Source: Nectonema munidae
Lineage: Eukaryota > Nematomorpha > Nectonematoida > Nectonematidae
Assembly (NCBI GenBank): GCA_030549495.1
Contig: JAUIRK010000866.1
Coordinates: forward strand, 62,001 to 126,000
DNA: 64,000 bases
Direction: 5' to 3'
Every line of letters starts with the position of its first letter. Within the stretch, counting starts at the first letter, position 1. The notes beneath the pieces are model-generated. The model searched no databases. It was not told the origin of the DNA and was given only the letters and a program-made list of their open reading frames with translations. Shown here piece by piece: positions 52,795 through 64,000 of this stretch. The position numbers were made by a program, and so were the translations under genes.

Positions 52795-54980
52795 TAAATC
52801 AATAAACTTTTGGTATTTCATTTCACTCATAAGAATATTCTTTCATTTAAAAAGTCATTCAAGAAATAGTTAAAGCGTTTTTCATGGTGAAAATAAATTT
52901 TTAATTAAAAGGGCTTCTTTTTTTTATTATGAATAAATAAATAAATATATGATATGATCTTAAAATAATATGAAGGACAGGCGCAGAAAGCAAAGAGATG
53001 TATTCAAAGCAGACTCTTAGTCAGGAATTTAGCTTTTCATAACAATAAAAATAAAATTCATTCTGATAAAATCAAAATAATTGAATAAACAAAAATTTAA
53101 AAACAAGGTTTAGTGAAGAAAAAACAATATTGAATAGTTTTTCATACTTGGTGTTGTTGAAACCGCGTAGTTGCAAATAAAATTTTATTTTACAAATTTA
53201 CTACCAATTTTCTAGGTTTCAAAACTTAGCTTTCAAATTTAATATTCCTAGTCAAACTTTTCTGAAAGTGGAGTAAACAGCCTTTGCAGTAAAGAAAGCT
53301 TGCATTTACCAATGTGTCATAAAACGTATGCACTGCGCTGATATACATTTCATATGTTCCACCTTTCGGCTTTATTACTCTGTGTATGAAGTTAGATTTT
53401 AAAATACATTTAGATACTCTGAAAACCGTATAATACATATAATACCGTATGAATTAATTTAGACTCATCTGGTAAACGACTAAAAAAATTCATTTACCCC
53501 CAAAGATAACAGAGCGCTTTTTTGTTCAAGCTAAGACGAATGTTATTTGTAGCAGTAACGATGCGAAGTCTGCAATTATGAAAAATATTGAAATCAAAGC
53601 TCATCAATCGGAGTAGTTGAAATGGAAAACAAATAAAGCTGTTTGTTACTTGCAGCGAAGCTTTGAGAAAAGGGGAGAGATTTTAAAGCATTGCACCACA
53701 AGCAAACATTTTTCTTATATCAGCAATGCACTCGATGCAAACACAAAGAGGTTGGTTGCACTTTTCAAAATATGCGCCACCTATCTTTCTTTCCCACTAA
53801 ACATAATTTCCACACAACATTTTACTTAATAAAGGATTCTCTATGTGTGAGTTTATATTTTCAAAGTATCTAGGTTAAACAAAAAACTTTGTACAAGCAA
53901 AAAAGTGAACAAACAATAAATCTGTTTTTTAAAAAAAGCAAAAACTCTTAGGAAAAACAGCACAAATCCAAGCACTAAATCTAACTCAACCTAAACGTGA
54001 ATGAACCTAAAACTCTAATCCATATGCCCTACCACTAAACTTATAGTATACAAGTTATCTTAGGATTAAGTTTCGCCTACTCTGACATTTTTGGGACGAA
54101 AAATCTCCCCAAAATAAAAGCTAATAAAGCATATATATATATAAGTGCATCATTATATCAAACAGCCCTTCAATAACTTTATCTCAGCGAACCGCATGAA
54201 AACCCTTAGAGAATGAAAACATCTGGCGTACAGCCTCTGTTTTAAACATCTGCGTATGAGAGACAGAATTTCTCTTTAGAGAAAAAGTGGCTAAATTCCC
54301 GGTTTTACATTTTATTGTAGCGAACTTATTTTTTTTAAAGCGACAATTCGTTTTGTGATTTTTTATTTTTATTTTTTGAGATAGTAATATCTTTAATACA
54401 ATAAAAATATATATTTGGATCCAAAAATAGCTACAAAAATCTTTATAAATTTCAATTGCTTTCTGAAGTCTTTGCAAAAAGTAGGAGTGTAAGAGGATAT
54501 AGAAATTTGAATTCATAATCAGAATCTTCTTGTGAAGTTTTTGAAGATTGGTACCGTTATGTAAACTTTAAACTAATTTTTTTTCAAATTTTAGCTACAT
54601 TTTAACGCTATTTTCATTCAAAACGAGATACGTTTAATTTTGAAAAGTGGCAAACCTGCATGGAAACATGAAATGTAAAACTAAATAGAAATAGAAAATT
54701 AAAAACTTATCATTCCTCACTCACTGAAGATCATGCTTTATATTGAATTCGAAGAAAAGACAAAGGAAGTTTGTACTCAGAGATAATACGCAGTGAATTA
54801 CGCCTACAATACGTTGTAATTTTGAACATACTTAAATAATTTATTTCTATATGGAAAGACTGAATTGATGAATATTGAATGTAGTAAAAAATCGATTGTG
54901 CTTTCCTTTTCAATGCAAGTGCAAAATCAACTAGACATTTTTTTGCTGTCTCGTCAAAAGAGCCGAGAACCAAAAAATAG
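52795..54980. other. No gene recognised
   Basis: AT-rich. A patch at 53500-53870 has higher complexity with two overlapping short ORFs (one with CTRCKHKEVGC), but no family could be named and no splice structure stands out. Confidence 0.35.
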
Positions 54981-54984
54981 CATA

Positions 54985-55085
54985 AACCAAAAGGGCCTAA
55001 AAACAAGAGGGTTGAAAACCGAAATGGCCGAAACCAAAACGGCCGAAAAACAAAATGGCGGAAAACGAAAACTAGTAGAAAATTG
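54985..55085 (+). repeat. GGCCGAAA modular repeat
   Basis: ACCGAAATGGCCGAAA, CCAAAACGGCCGAAA and CAAAATGGCGGAAAAC follow one another, a degenerate 15- to 17-bp tandem series like the ends of modular-TIR elements at 57.7 kb. Confidence 0.5.
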
Positions 55086-55089
55086 ATGA

Positions 55090-57015
55090 GTATATTAGGA
55101 AAAAACTTATCTTCAAAATTTTTATATCTTCAATAAACAAATTTAAACAATGTAGAATTATTTCTTATTTTAAAACAGTTTAATTATTATTATAGGGCTT
55201 GCAGTAAATTCACAAAAACTCAAAATTATTCATGAAGTGTGATTAAAATATGACAAATTTTCCCATTTTATTGACAAAATCCTCTTAGACGTAATGTTTA
55301 AATACAAACATTGCAAGTAAAACAACAAAATTAAAGTTTAAAAATAATTATAAAAGATAAAAATTGGAAGAATATGAAATTTTTAAAAAAAAAACCATAA
55401 ATAAAATAAAAAATAATTTATTAATTTTTATTATCCTGTTTCATTCTAAATATTTTTAAGTAAACAAAAATAAAAAATGGGAATCAAATATATTTAAAAA
55501 AATTTCCCATTTTCCTTAATTTTGAAAAAATCACTTGTTTTCTTCATTTGTAGTCATGACAAGCGCAACACATTATTTACGCTTATTACCGTAAAGTTTA
55601 TCTTTTTTAATTAATGGTTTAAATTGTGTTTTAAGATTTTAAGGTTGTTCCAATAATTGATCCAAAAATTGGCAAATTATTTGCTTTTTATAGTAAAAAA
55701 TTGGCCTAAAAGAAATAAAATTGAGCTCAAAATAAGAAAACATTTCAAAATGGAAATTTACATAAAAAATAATCAATACTCTATACTTTTTATGAGAACG
55801 AAACTTTAAGAAAAGATGCATATTTTATTGAATTTTTCAATTTTTATTGAAAATGGTGAAAATATTATTTTAAGATATCAAGAATTATATTAAAATATAA
55901 AATAGTTTTTGGCAAACAAAGTAAAATTTTCTATTTATGTAAAAATAATTTTTTATGATCATTTAGATTCTGCATAATTTTAGACTTTAAATACTTAGTT
56001 TTATTTTTAAACATTTTTTGCAAACTAAACAGTTTGCGACATTGCGGCTACGGGTAAATCTTAAAAAATTAAATATTTTAAGGCTCAAATTTTGAAAACG
56101 AATCTTCTGCTTATTAATGTAGGAAGAAAGAATTAAAAAAAATTTTTAACCAAATATTGACCTAATTTAGAAATATAGACTTTTTACACAAAAAATTGAA
56201 TTTATTGACGTATAAATTTTAAAATTATCGTTTTTACCTCGTTAAAAAGCTTCAAATGTTGCTTTCTAAAAAGATGTGCCTAAGTTCAACTTCAATTTTT
56301 CGATAACATCAAAAGAGTTTATCAAAAAAAAGCTCAATCTAATAAGAAAAGATAAAATACTTTTATCAAAATTGCAAAATAAAGTTGCGCAGAAAATTTT
56401 GGACGCTGCTAATACACTGTTGTGTTCGTACATGCAAGAAAAAAAATACATCAACGATATGTTTAGATTTTAAGAAAGTTCATTTTAGATTTTAAGAAAG
56501 CCCTTCACGATTGATGAATTGTTGTATACATCAAAAGTGAAAAATCAATACTTCATCAACAAAAAAAGAAACTAATCAATTTTTTTTAATCACAAACCTT
56601 TATAAAAAAGATAAAAAAATCAAATACGATGAAGATATAGAATATAAGATCAAACTCAGTAAAATGAAGAAGATTTTTTATACATGTTTTTGAATTAGAC
56701 TTTCTGACAAATATCATTTTTATGATTGTGAAAATTTTTTGCAAAAATTGTATTGAATAAGTAAATAACATTTTTGATTAAAAAGAAGTTCACTAAAATT
56801 TTGTTCCCTGAGAGGTTGCTGGTTTTGAAGCTTGGATTTATTTGCTCGTCAAGGGCATACACATGTGTAGCAGCGGACTTGAATGAACTGATCAGTGAAA
56901 AAATGAACTACTGAACGATCAATGTCAACCATGCAAGAATCGCACATAAGGATTTAGCCCTAACTAACCATAAACCTAACTCTTTAGCTTTTATTTGTTC
57001 TGACTTAGTCCACAA
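55090..57015. other. No gene recognised
   Basis: Very AT-rich. The frame at 56276-56473 is lysine-rich (KFNFNFSITSKEFIKKKLNL at its start) and lies over an equally long antisense ORF; I regard both as chance. Confidence 0.35.
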
Positions 57016-57019
57016 AAAG

Positions 57020-57135
57020 GCACCGAAATGAATCCCCCATGATGAAATTTTTATCATATCGCAGGACGCTTAACTGATAGGTCTAAACCCGTTCGAGTCC
57101 AAGGCCTAACTGGACATTTTTTTAGGTTATCCCTC
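57020..57135 (+). repeat. tRNA-like SINE fragment
   Basis: CAGGACGCTTAACTGATAGG is followed by CCGTTCGAGTCCAAGGCC, fitting pol III boxes at short spacing; the remainder runs into a T-stretch. Confidence 0.35.
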
Positions 57136-57741
57136 GCTAACACAAGTTTTGCATTCTAACAAGTCACATTCTCATTGAACATTTTTCAAATATTTTATAA
57201 AATAAAATTGAAATAATCTTTGAAAATCAACAATTCCTTTTTTGAATTTTTTTGCATCATCAAAATTAAAATAAAAAAAATTCTTCCTTCTGATTATATT
57301 CTAAAATAACTGAAAATATCCATGTTTCATATGTATTTTTTGAAGAAAGATGTATGAAATATTGTTATTTTTTATACATATATTTTACGACTTATCTTCA
57401 TCATACAACATTTCCATACCTCCCCCATCCCACCCCATCTTATAAATTTTGGAGGCGTCTCTGCTTCTATGCCACACATTTATGTATGCTTCGTGGAAAA
57501 AATGAAAATGTTGTATGATTGGAGCTTTTTTAACGCCACAATTACAAACCATATCAAATAAAATTTCAATCTTGACAGAATAGGTTTTTGTGATATACGC
57601 AAATTTAAAGACATTTCCTTATATTACCAAAAAAATAATTATATTTTTCTATTAAAAAGATTGCAAAACGTGATGTTTTTATAAAATTTATCCTTGCTTG
57701 TTTTTTGCAGGAATTTCACAAAATAGCGCATGAATATTGTG

Positions 57742-58045
57742 GTACGCGGACATTTCGCCGATAGTTTGGCCGAAAGACCATTGCTTGATGCACATTTGGT
57801 TGGAAGGAAATCTAGCCAATGGACATTTTGGGAACAAACATACTAACAAACGGACGTTTGGCCGTAACCATTTGGCATGTAACTTCTAGTAAATATAATT
57901 TTACGCTGCAAATTTGTATAGAGCACAAACTTGCAAACTAATTGGAAATAAAGCAACGTCTACAAAGTTTATAAAATTTTACGAACATTTTCTGTTTTTC
58001 GGGCAAATCTCCTTCTGCCAAACCTCTGTCGGCCAAAAGTCCAGT
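57742..58045 (+). repeat. Modular TIR-like repeat copy
   Basis: GCGGACATTTCGCCGATAG, TTGGCCGAAAGACCATT, AATGGACATTTTGGGAAC and AAACGGACGTTTGGCC succeed each other. Then come ATGTAACTTCTAGTAAAT and GCACAAACTTGCAAACTAAT, which match 6245-6260 and 9010-9040, and at the end GTCGGCCAAAAGTCC. It is a fuller copy of the repeat interrupted at 5836-9060. Confidence 0.6.
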
Positions 58046-58049
58046 CACG

Positions 58050-58785
58050 GAATATTATTATTGGTCTTTTTATACAATAAAATAAATGAGAGAAGTGAAT
58101 CAATCAGTAAAACCTTTGGTATGATTGCCATTTATCACAGTTCAAATGGCAGATGGCATTTTTAATACTACAATTGGCAATCATAGAAGATTAACATCTT
58201 TACAAGCACATATAAAGTGATTTTATCTCCAATTATCTCATTTTTCATTGGTATGACAAAAATATTAATACTTATGCTTCCTGTTCAATGGTGTTAAAAT
58301 TGTGAGTGAAAAAGCGTAGACATTTTTCACGAATTTTTACTTCTAAAAACACATGTGTTTTAAAAACGTTTGTGCATTATATTTGGATATTGACGATACT
58401 TATTAAAAATACAGATATTCATCACGTCATTTTCCTCTTGAAGCGTTTACTTAGATTTTAGCGAAAGACATTTCGCCGAAAGATACTTAAAATGCTATTT
58501 ATCACGTCAAAAAAAGAAAATTAGCGTTATTATTATTAAGTAATTTGAGTAACTAATCACGCAAAAAATCAAATAACATATTAATTAACGATCTAATTAA
58601 CTAGATATCTATCTAATTAAGCAAATAAGAAGCAAAGTACAAGACAAGCAAACTAAATAATAAGATAACATCTTTTGAGGAATTTATTTTTTAAATATTT
58701 GTTTATATATATTTATAAAATTTAATTTATATTTTAAGCAAACAATTTAGAATTCAGTGTTGGGGAAACTTTTTAGTTTAATTAA
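58050..58785. other. No gene; one more modular phrase
   Basis: GCGAAAGACATTTCGCCGAA at 58461-58480 is the same module again; otherwise nothing recognised. Confidence 0.35.
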
Positions 58786-58789
58786 TGGG

Positions 58790-58885
58790 CGAAAAATTTC
58801 AAAAATCAAGGTCCATGAGCGAATCACAAATACCAACACTTCAACCTGTGTAAATTTTGTAGATAACATTTGAAGTAGGCATAAG
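58790..58885 (+). repeat. Dispersed repeat, partner of 4500-4620
   Basis: GCGAAAAATTTCAAAAATCA then AGGTCC, ATCACAAATACCAACAC and AACCTGTG in the same order as at 4506-4565. Confidence 0.5.
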
Positions 58886-59014
58886 AGGATTTGTCAGAAT
58901 CGCGAATCTTGAGAGGCGTGTTTTTTAAATATCGGAATAGATATCGTATCCCAAAATTTCATTCGTTTCTTGCGATACCTCAGTGCCGATCCTAAGTTAA
59001 AACATGGTCTAACA

Positions 59015-59208
59015 CAGCGTTTTTCAAACTGTGGCTCCCCCGACCCTTCACTGTGTCGTGTCAAAAATAAAATGGGTCGTGACAGAAAAGATGCTGAATA
59101 AATGAACGTAGTGAAGAGAGTTTGTCTTATTACACCTAAGTATTATGGGTCGCGATGCAAACTGTGGTTCTTGCTATGAGCCGCCATAAAAAAGTTTGAA
59201 AAACACTG
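59015..59208. mobile_element. Small hAT MITE, 194 bp
   Basis: CAGCGTTTTTCAAACTGTGG on the left and, in reverse complement, CAGTGTTTTTCAAACTTTTT on the right are hAT tips; a second GGGTCGTGACAG / GGGTCGCGATGC module lies inside. Flanks GTCTAACA on the left and CTCTAACA two bases beyond the right tip suggest a diverged 8-bp duplication. Confidence 0.65.
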
Positions 59209-59219
59209 GACTCTAACAA

Positions 59220-62200
59220 ATAAACTTTTTCTAACTTTGCGGGTGCAATTTGGCATGCGGGTGGGAATTTCAACATCCCTGACTTAGATCATATGTAAGA
59301 GCGATTTTCAGTTTTTATGATATCCTGGTTCTAACAAGGGAGTCATGATTTTGATCACCGTGGCTACTTCCTCTCCCACTCCCTTCTGCTTACATCGCTG
59401 TTTTCAGCTTGGAATAAGAACTTTGAAATAGAATTGGAATAATCAATAGATCATTGGGATAAATGAATTTATGAGTATTTTTTGTTCCTTTCAAGTTTGA
59501 AGGAGTAATTTCTTGACTTTTTTTAAATTGCAGGTATAGTTCATCCCATGGCATATTGCCAATAAGGCTAGCAAGACTTTCGCATATGGGCACACAGAAA
59601 ATAAGTATAGCTTTAAATATTCTTTTTATGCATTTTTCCACATTCCAATATCAACAAATATTTTTTCCACCTCTTCACTGAGATTCTGTCTTAGTATCAG
59701 TTGCCAAGGGATAAAATTACTATTGCCATTAATCAAAGTATAGTTAATACTTAAAGCGTACTATTCTTGACTTTTGACAAAGTAATTAACACTTAGTGTG
59801 CAAATAGTCAGCATTGCTGTTTTGCTTATATCATAAATTTTAAGGACATCATCTAGTATTTTAAGAACAGACTTTCAGAACTAGAAGTTGCATTTAGCAG
59901 TTGTGCAATATTCTCGTTTCAAAAATTGTTAAATTTAGCCATCAATTAAACAAGTAATTTGAATCCTATAAATCTTGCATCTTTGAAGTTAGGACGTTTC
60001 TCAATGCTGATGAGTAACACAACGCCAAATGGCAACATCTAGTGTTAAATGCCTGTTTTAAAATTTCTAGATGGCGTTAAAACTTATAAAAAGGAACATA
60101 GTGATATTGTTTTAACGTATATACGTCTGAAAAGTATCCTGAATAAAATGAACAAAATATTCTATTGTTCAATCCCATGACTTATACAAAATGCTAAAAA
60201 TCTTAATAAAAGTTACCGTATAAATTAAGAAAATTGGAGTTTACCAATAGAAATTTCGTTTTATAATAAAATTAACCTTGGATCTAAGTGTAACATTTCA
60301 AATTATGAAATAGAGTTACGCCCTAAGTTTTTCACTAAGCAAATTCAAATTCTCTGTAAGAATGCTCAAATTCGTACTAAGCAAGTTAAAATTGTCACAA
60401 ATAAGTTTTTTAGTAAAACTAATCAGATAGTTAACATCCAAAAAATACTTCAATCAAAAAATATAAATACTATAGAAAATTATTTCAACCTATCTATAGT
60501 ATAGAATAAAAAAAAACTTTATTTTGTAATAAAATAATTAAATTTTTATTTGATAACATTTTAAAAAAATGGCAGATTTTTTTTGAGAATTCGGATGAAT
60601 AATCCAATGTTAAATTCAACAGAAAACCTTTGATCAGTGATAAAAATATTATTAAATAAAAACTAGCTGAAAAATGAATATTATTTTGGAAGAAGGGAAA
60701 AACGTGTATATTTACCAAGATACGAATTTAAATTTTTTGAATTAAAAAATAATAATTCTGGAGGTATTGAATGTATAAACTAAATTTGAAGAAATGAATT
60801 TTATAATTTTTACTGAAAAATTGAGTTTTGGCAATCAAACTTGATAAAAACAAAATGTATAAAAACTCAGAATTACCCATATATATATATTCAGAGTAAT
60901 CCATAAAATATATTAGTTATTTCCTCATAAACAAGTTCAATTTGATATCAAGTACAACATTTCTTTCAGAAAGTTAAGCTGAATTTGTTTGAAATATGCA
61001 TCTTTTTTCGAATCCACTTCTGCACTCCTAGTGAGACAAATTGGTGATTAGAGCAAATATCATTTTTTCAATAATCTGCCATATATTTTAAAAAACTTAT
61101 CTCTCAGATACATATGATTATCATCATTTCAGGATAGTCCATTTGTTGACTAGAAAGTTATTCTGTTGGCAACGATGTCATAAAATCTATCCCACAGACA
61201 ATTTTCAAGGAAAGACAAAAATTATTTCTGAATAAAAATTTCAAGGCATTTTGAAAACTGGCTATCAGACAACTCGAAATTAAAGAAACTCAGTCCAAAA
61301 AACATTTAGTTTTTTCAAATAGCCAAATTTCCGTGAGTTGCATCGAGTTAACGATGAGACCCAGTTTTCTGAGGACAAATTATTGAGACCGAGTTTTCCT
61401 ATTTTATTTATGCGAAAATCCTCTGATATTTTTGTATAATTAATCTAAATATTTTGTCTTTACATTTTAATTGCATTCCTTTTAGATGATATGATATTTT
61501 TTCTACAATTTCAGACTTAAATTTTCGATTTAAATTTCAGATGCATCCAACACCGAGTTTTTTGAAAACGAGTTTATCTAGCACTGTTTTTATATATAGA
61601 ATCAATCTTAGTTCTATCTAGAGGAATGATAATAATAATAATAAGGAAGCAAATAGTTTCCCTACATTACATTCAATAGCGCACGCAACTCTTTTACCAA
61701 AATAAAATACTACACAGCATAAACTTGAAAAAAAGGAAAAAATAAAATTCTTATCTTTTGTTTCAAATTTGTTACGTTATTGCAAAAATAAAATAAATTG
61801 ACTAAATGAATGAGACAGTGTAAGATTTTATACAAGAGCAAAAAATGATTTGTGAAAAATTGAAATGCTACAAAATTCGCTTACTTCACGAAGAAAGGAG
61901 TGAAGAACGAATTTAATGGGGATGGATAGAGTAAGTGCTTGCGATAAATGAAGTTTTAAACATTTCATAGCGCATATATATGAAAAATATAAAATCTTTA
62001 TCTAATATTTATTTTCTTATATATACTTTTAAATAAATGATGATGATAATGTTAGAAATGAGTATATGCTATATTGCTATAGTATGTATTGATTTTTCTC
62101 ATCCTTTCTTATATCCAAGAATATTTTGAATAGAATGCATATATGAAATGATATATGGATTGTGATAATAGATAAATTGTCTGGATTAAGAAAAGAGAAA

Positions 62201-62560
62201 AATCGATGACTTAGATTTTGGAAGAAGATATGCATCATTTATACATATACTAATTTTTTGTTGGATAAACAACATAGATCTAATCATATAATTACAAAGA
62301 ACACTCAATTTCATAAAAAGCTGTCATTAGTGGGAGTGTGTAGTATGGATTGGGTGTTTGTTTCATACATTTTGTGAACTTTGTGCATCATGATAATGAT
62401 GAAGTTATAATAAGAAGGGGTTGTATGAAAAAAATATTGACGTAAAAATTCAACTTTTTTGAAGAATAATAATTTTATAAAATGGGAGACAAAGTTCATG
62501 AATTATAATATTTTTCTTCTTTTACTAAAAAAAAAATACTAAATAACAGCGTCTATTGCA
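59220..62560. other. No gene recognised
   Basis: AT-rich. A minus-strand frame at 59390-59641 (SLASLIGNMPWDELYLQFKK within) is free of stops for 83 codons, but I cannot name it or find partner exons. Short (AATAAT)n at 61630. No repeats with recognisable ends. Confidence 0.35.
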
Positions 62561-62569
62561 CGGGTTCTC

Positions 62570-64000
62570 AACCGGTGCGGCGCGCCTTCCTAAGGGGAGG
62601 GGGGGGGGGGCGTGAGAAGGAATCAAGGGGGCGTAAACTGCTGGTGAAAAAATAATTTTTCTTGTATATTTTTTAAAAATTTTGAACTTCAATCACTGAG
62701 ATTTTTTTAGGTTTGTTAAATAGTAAGCGGATAATCCTCGCCATCCTTAAATCATGTTGATAATTAAATATCATGTTTGAAATTTAAATATTCTTCCAAA
62801 ATGGCGAAGCTCGATTAATTCAAATCTGTTTATATTATTTCTTTTAACGGTGTATAAACAAGTAATTAAAAGAAAAAAAATTCTTTTTTGATTTGTATTA
62901 AAATATAAATTTATATTTATATCAATTTTCAATTGATTCTATTTGCATTTAGTACAAATTATTTGTATTATTTGTAACCTGTATTTTTTCCAATGAATTC
63001 CAAAAAGAGAAATTTTATCAAGATGATTATCTTAAATACGGATTTATTTTCCTTTAAAAGAATGATGTTCAAGTTCCTCAATGTGTTATTTGCTACAAAG
63101 TTTTGAGAAATGATTCAATGAAGCCAAATCGTCTTGAACGCCACCTGAAAACACCCCACCCTACACTCACAAACAAACCACTCTCATTTTTTGAAGCAAA
63201 ACGAGACCCACTGAAAAATGTTAAACTTGACCAACAGTCCCCATTTTAAAGCATAATTTGAAAGCTGCCCAAGCCACTTATGAAATTTACTTGCTAATAG
63301 CGAAAAATAAAAAAAGTCATGACATTGGGGAAAAATTGTTAAAGCCATCACTACTTCTAGCCACCTAACTGATTGTAGGTACCGACAGTTCGAAAAAGCT
63401 CTCACATATTTCTTTGTCTGATGACACAGTGAAAAGAAGAATTGATGAGCTTTCAGAAGACATCCGAATTCAGGCTTTGGATCAGATCAAGAAATCCCCA
63501 TTTTTTGCTATTCAATGCGACGAAACAACTGATATATCCAATTCTTTTCAATTGATTGTTTTTGCTCGATTTTTGTCTGGCGAATGCATGAGAGAAGAAA
63601 TGTTGTATTGCCATTCGTTAGAAAGCTACACAACAGCAACAACTATATTTCAAGTTCTTTCCGATTTTTTGGAAAATAATGAATATCGTGGAATTCATTT
63701 GTTAGTGTGTGCACTGATGGAGCACCTGCTATGATAGGAATGAATTCTGGGTTTGCTGCTTTGCTCAAACGAAAGAATAAATCAATTTCAATAAATCACT
63801 GTATTATTCACCGTGAAGCTCTCGCGTCTCGAACATTGCCTCAAAAAATGAATGATGTTTTGTGCTTGGTTATCAAAATTGTCAATTAAATTAAAGGCGG
63901 AGCATAAACAGTCGTCTTTTCAGGCTTTTGTGCGAAGATATGGAATCAGAAGCAAAAAACTTACTTTTTTACACAAAGACGCGTTGGCTTTCCAGAGGTA
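62570..64000 (+). mobile_element. ZBED5-like hAT transposon, running off the right edge
   Basis: The left tip near 62570 (GGGTTCTCAACCGGTGCGGC, then a G-run of a dozen and GCGTGAG) has the style of hAT ends of this group, and a transposase on the plus strand follows. The right end is outside the window. At least four frame changes or stops make this copy inactive. Confidence 0.7.
63020..64000 (+). pseudogene. hAT transposase, ZBED5-like, partial
   Basis: BED finger in two frames: DDYLKYGFI, then CVICYKVLRNDSMKPNRLER and HLKTPHP (CxxC...HxxxxH). Then, after decayed sequence, LSDDTVKRRIDELSEDIRIQ and KKSPFFAIQCDETTDISNSF with VFARFLSGECMREEMLYCHS, the first catalytic aspartate (CDETTD). In the next frame CTDGAPAMIGMNSGFAALLK carries the second aspartate, followed by HCIIHREALASRTLP (the CxxH motif). 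The last recognisable part is LLCEDMESEAKNLLFYTKTR, then WLSRG at the window edge. This is the order in ZBED5/SCAND3-type hAT transposases. Breaks lie near 63045, in 63190-63400, near 63705 and near 63885. Confidence 0.75.

Noticed and set aside
59390-59641. Minus-strand 83-codon ORF containing NMPWDELYLQFKKSQ
   Set aside because: Looks somewhat protein-like, but I could not name a family or find splice partners, so it is only mentioned under the gap region.
62596-62612. Long G-runs (also near 1447, and C-runs near 3470 and 35180) as G-quadruplex regulators
   Set aside because: Each lies at a transposon tip or similar end sequence; nothing ties them to a host gene.
1-64000. Virus-derived elements (LTR, Polinton and similar)
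   Set aside because: No gag-pol, envelope, capsid or LTR pair was recognised; all reverse transcriptases seen here are of LINE type.

Overview
This is a strongly AT-rich metazoan nuclear window. It has split genes with GT/AG introns, no operons, and very dense transposable elements. Its combination of ZBED5-like hAT, piggyBac, Tigger/pogo, MULE and PHD- or zinc-knuckle-bearing LINE elements, together with a Ringmaker-like TPPP, points to an arthropod. A parasitic copepod such as a sea louse is my best guess, but that is an inference and not proven here.

Only three host genes can be supported. (1) A syntaxin-7/12-like endosomal Qa-SNARE lies on the minus strand: its Habc exon is at 10177-10412 and its second exon at 4160-4405. 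The SNARE and membrane exons would lie left of base 1, and a 2.5 kb transposon sits in the intron. (2) A single-exon, plus-strand OST3/OST6 subunit of oligosaccharyltransferase (TUSC3/MAGT1 family) is at 14315-15238. (3) A complete three-exon TPPP (p25-alpha, tubulin polymerization-promoting protein) lies on the minus strand at 32538 to 28580. It encodes 200 residues and has phase-compatible splice sites. The three genes act in endosomal fusion, ER N-glycosylation and microtubule organisation, and nothing suggests that they work together.

Layout. 1-3.5 kb: inverted-repeat arm, Tigger remnant, degenerate piggyBac. 3.5-10.4 kb: syntaxin exons, with a TTAA MITE and a hAT-like element (6349-8870, perfect 8-bp target duplication) in introns. 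10.4-14 kb: SINE, hAT fragment, Tigger MITE. 14.3-15.3 kb: OST3/6. 16-17.3 kb: inverted, internally deleted piggyBac copy and the second repeat arm. 18-19.1 kb: tandem array of about 150-bp units. 20.6-26.3 kb: SINE, minisatellite, and a hAT of 4249 bp (GCTTACAC target duplication) with a second hAT-like element nested in it. 26.7-32.5 kb: palindromic MITE, then TPPP with LINE pieces in its intron. 32.7-38.9 kb: MULE with a paralogous empty site, minisatellites, SINE, hAT MITE. 40.3-45 kb: decayed CR1/jockey-like LINE whose RT is interrupted by a 715-bp long-TIR element. 48-52.8 kb: a LINE with an uninterrupted 991-residue ORF2, followed by a second LINE 3' fragment. 53-62.5 kb: gene-poor. 62.56 kb to the end: a ZBED5-like hAT running off the window.

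The best candidates for something under-described are the two BED-less hAT-like transposase lineages (6349-8870 and 22969-25916), which share a DTTxxNTG / CxHH / ARW / AERxVKL signature and TAGGG-type ends, and the 715-bp element with about 150-bp inverted repeats. No virus-derived element was recognised.
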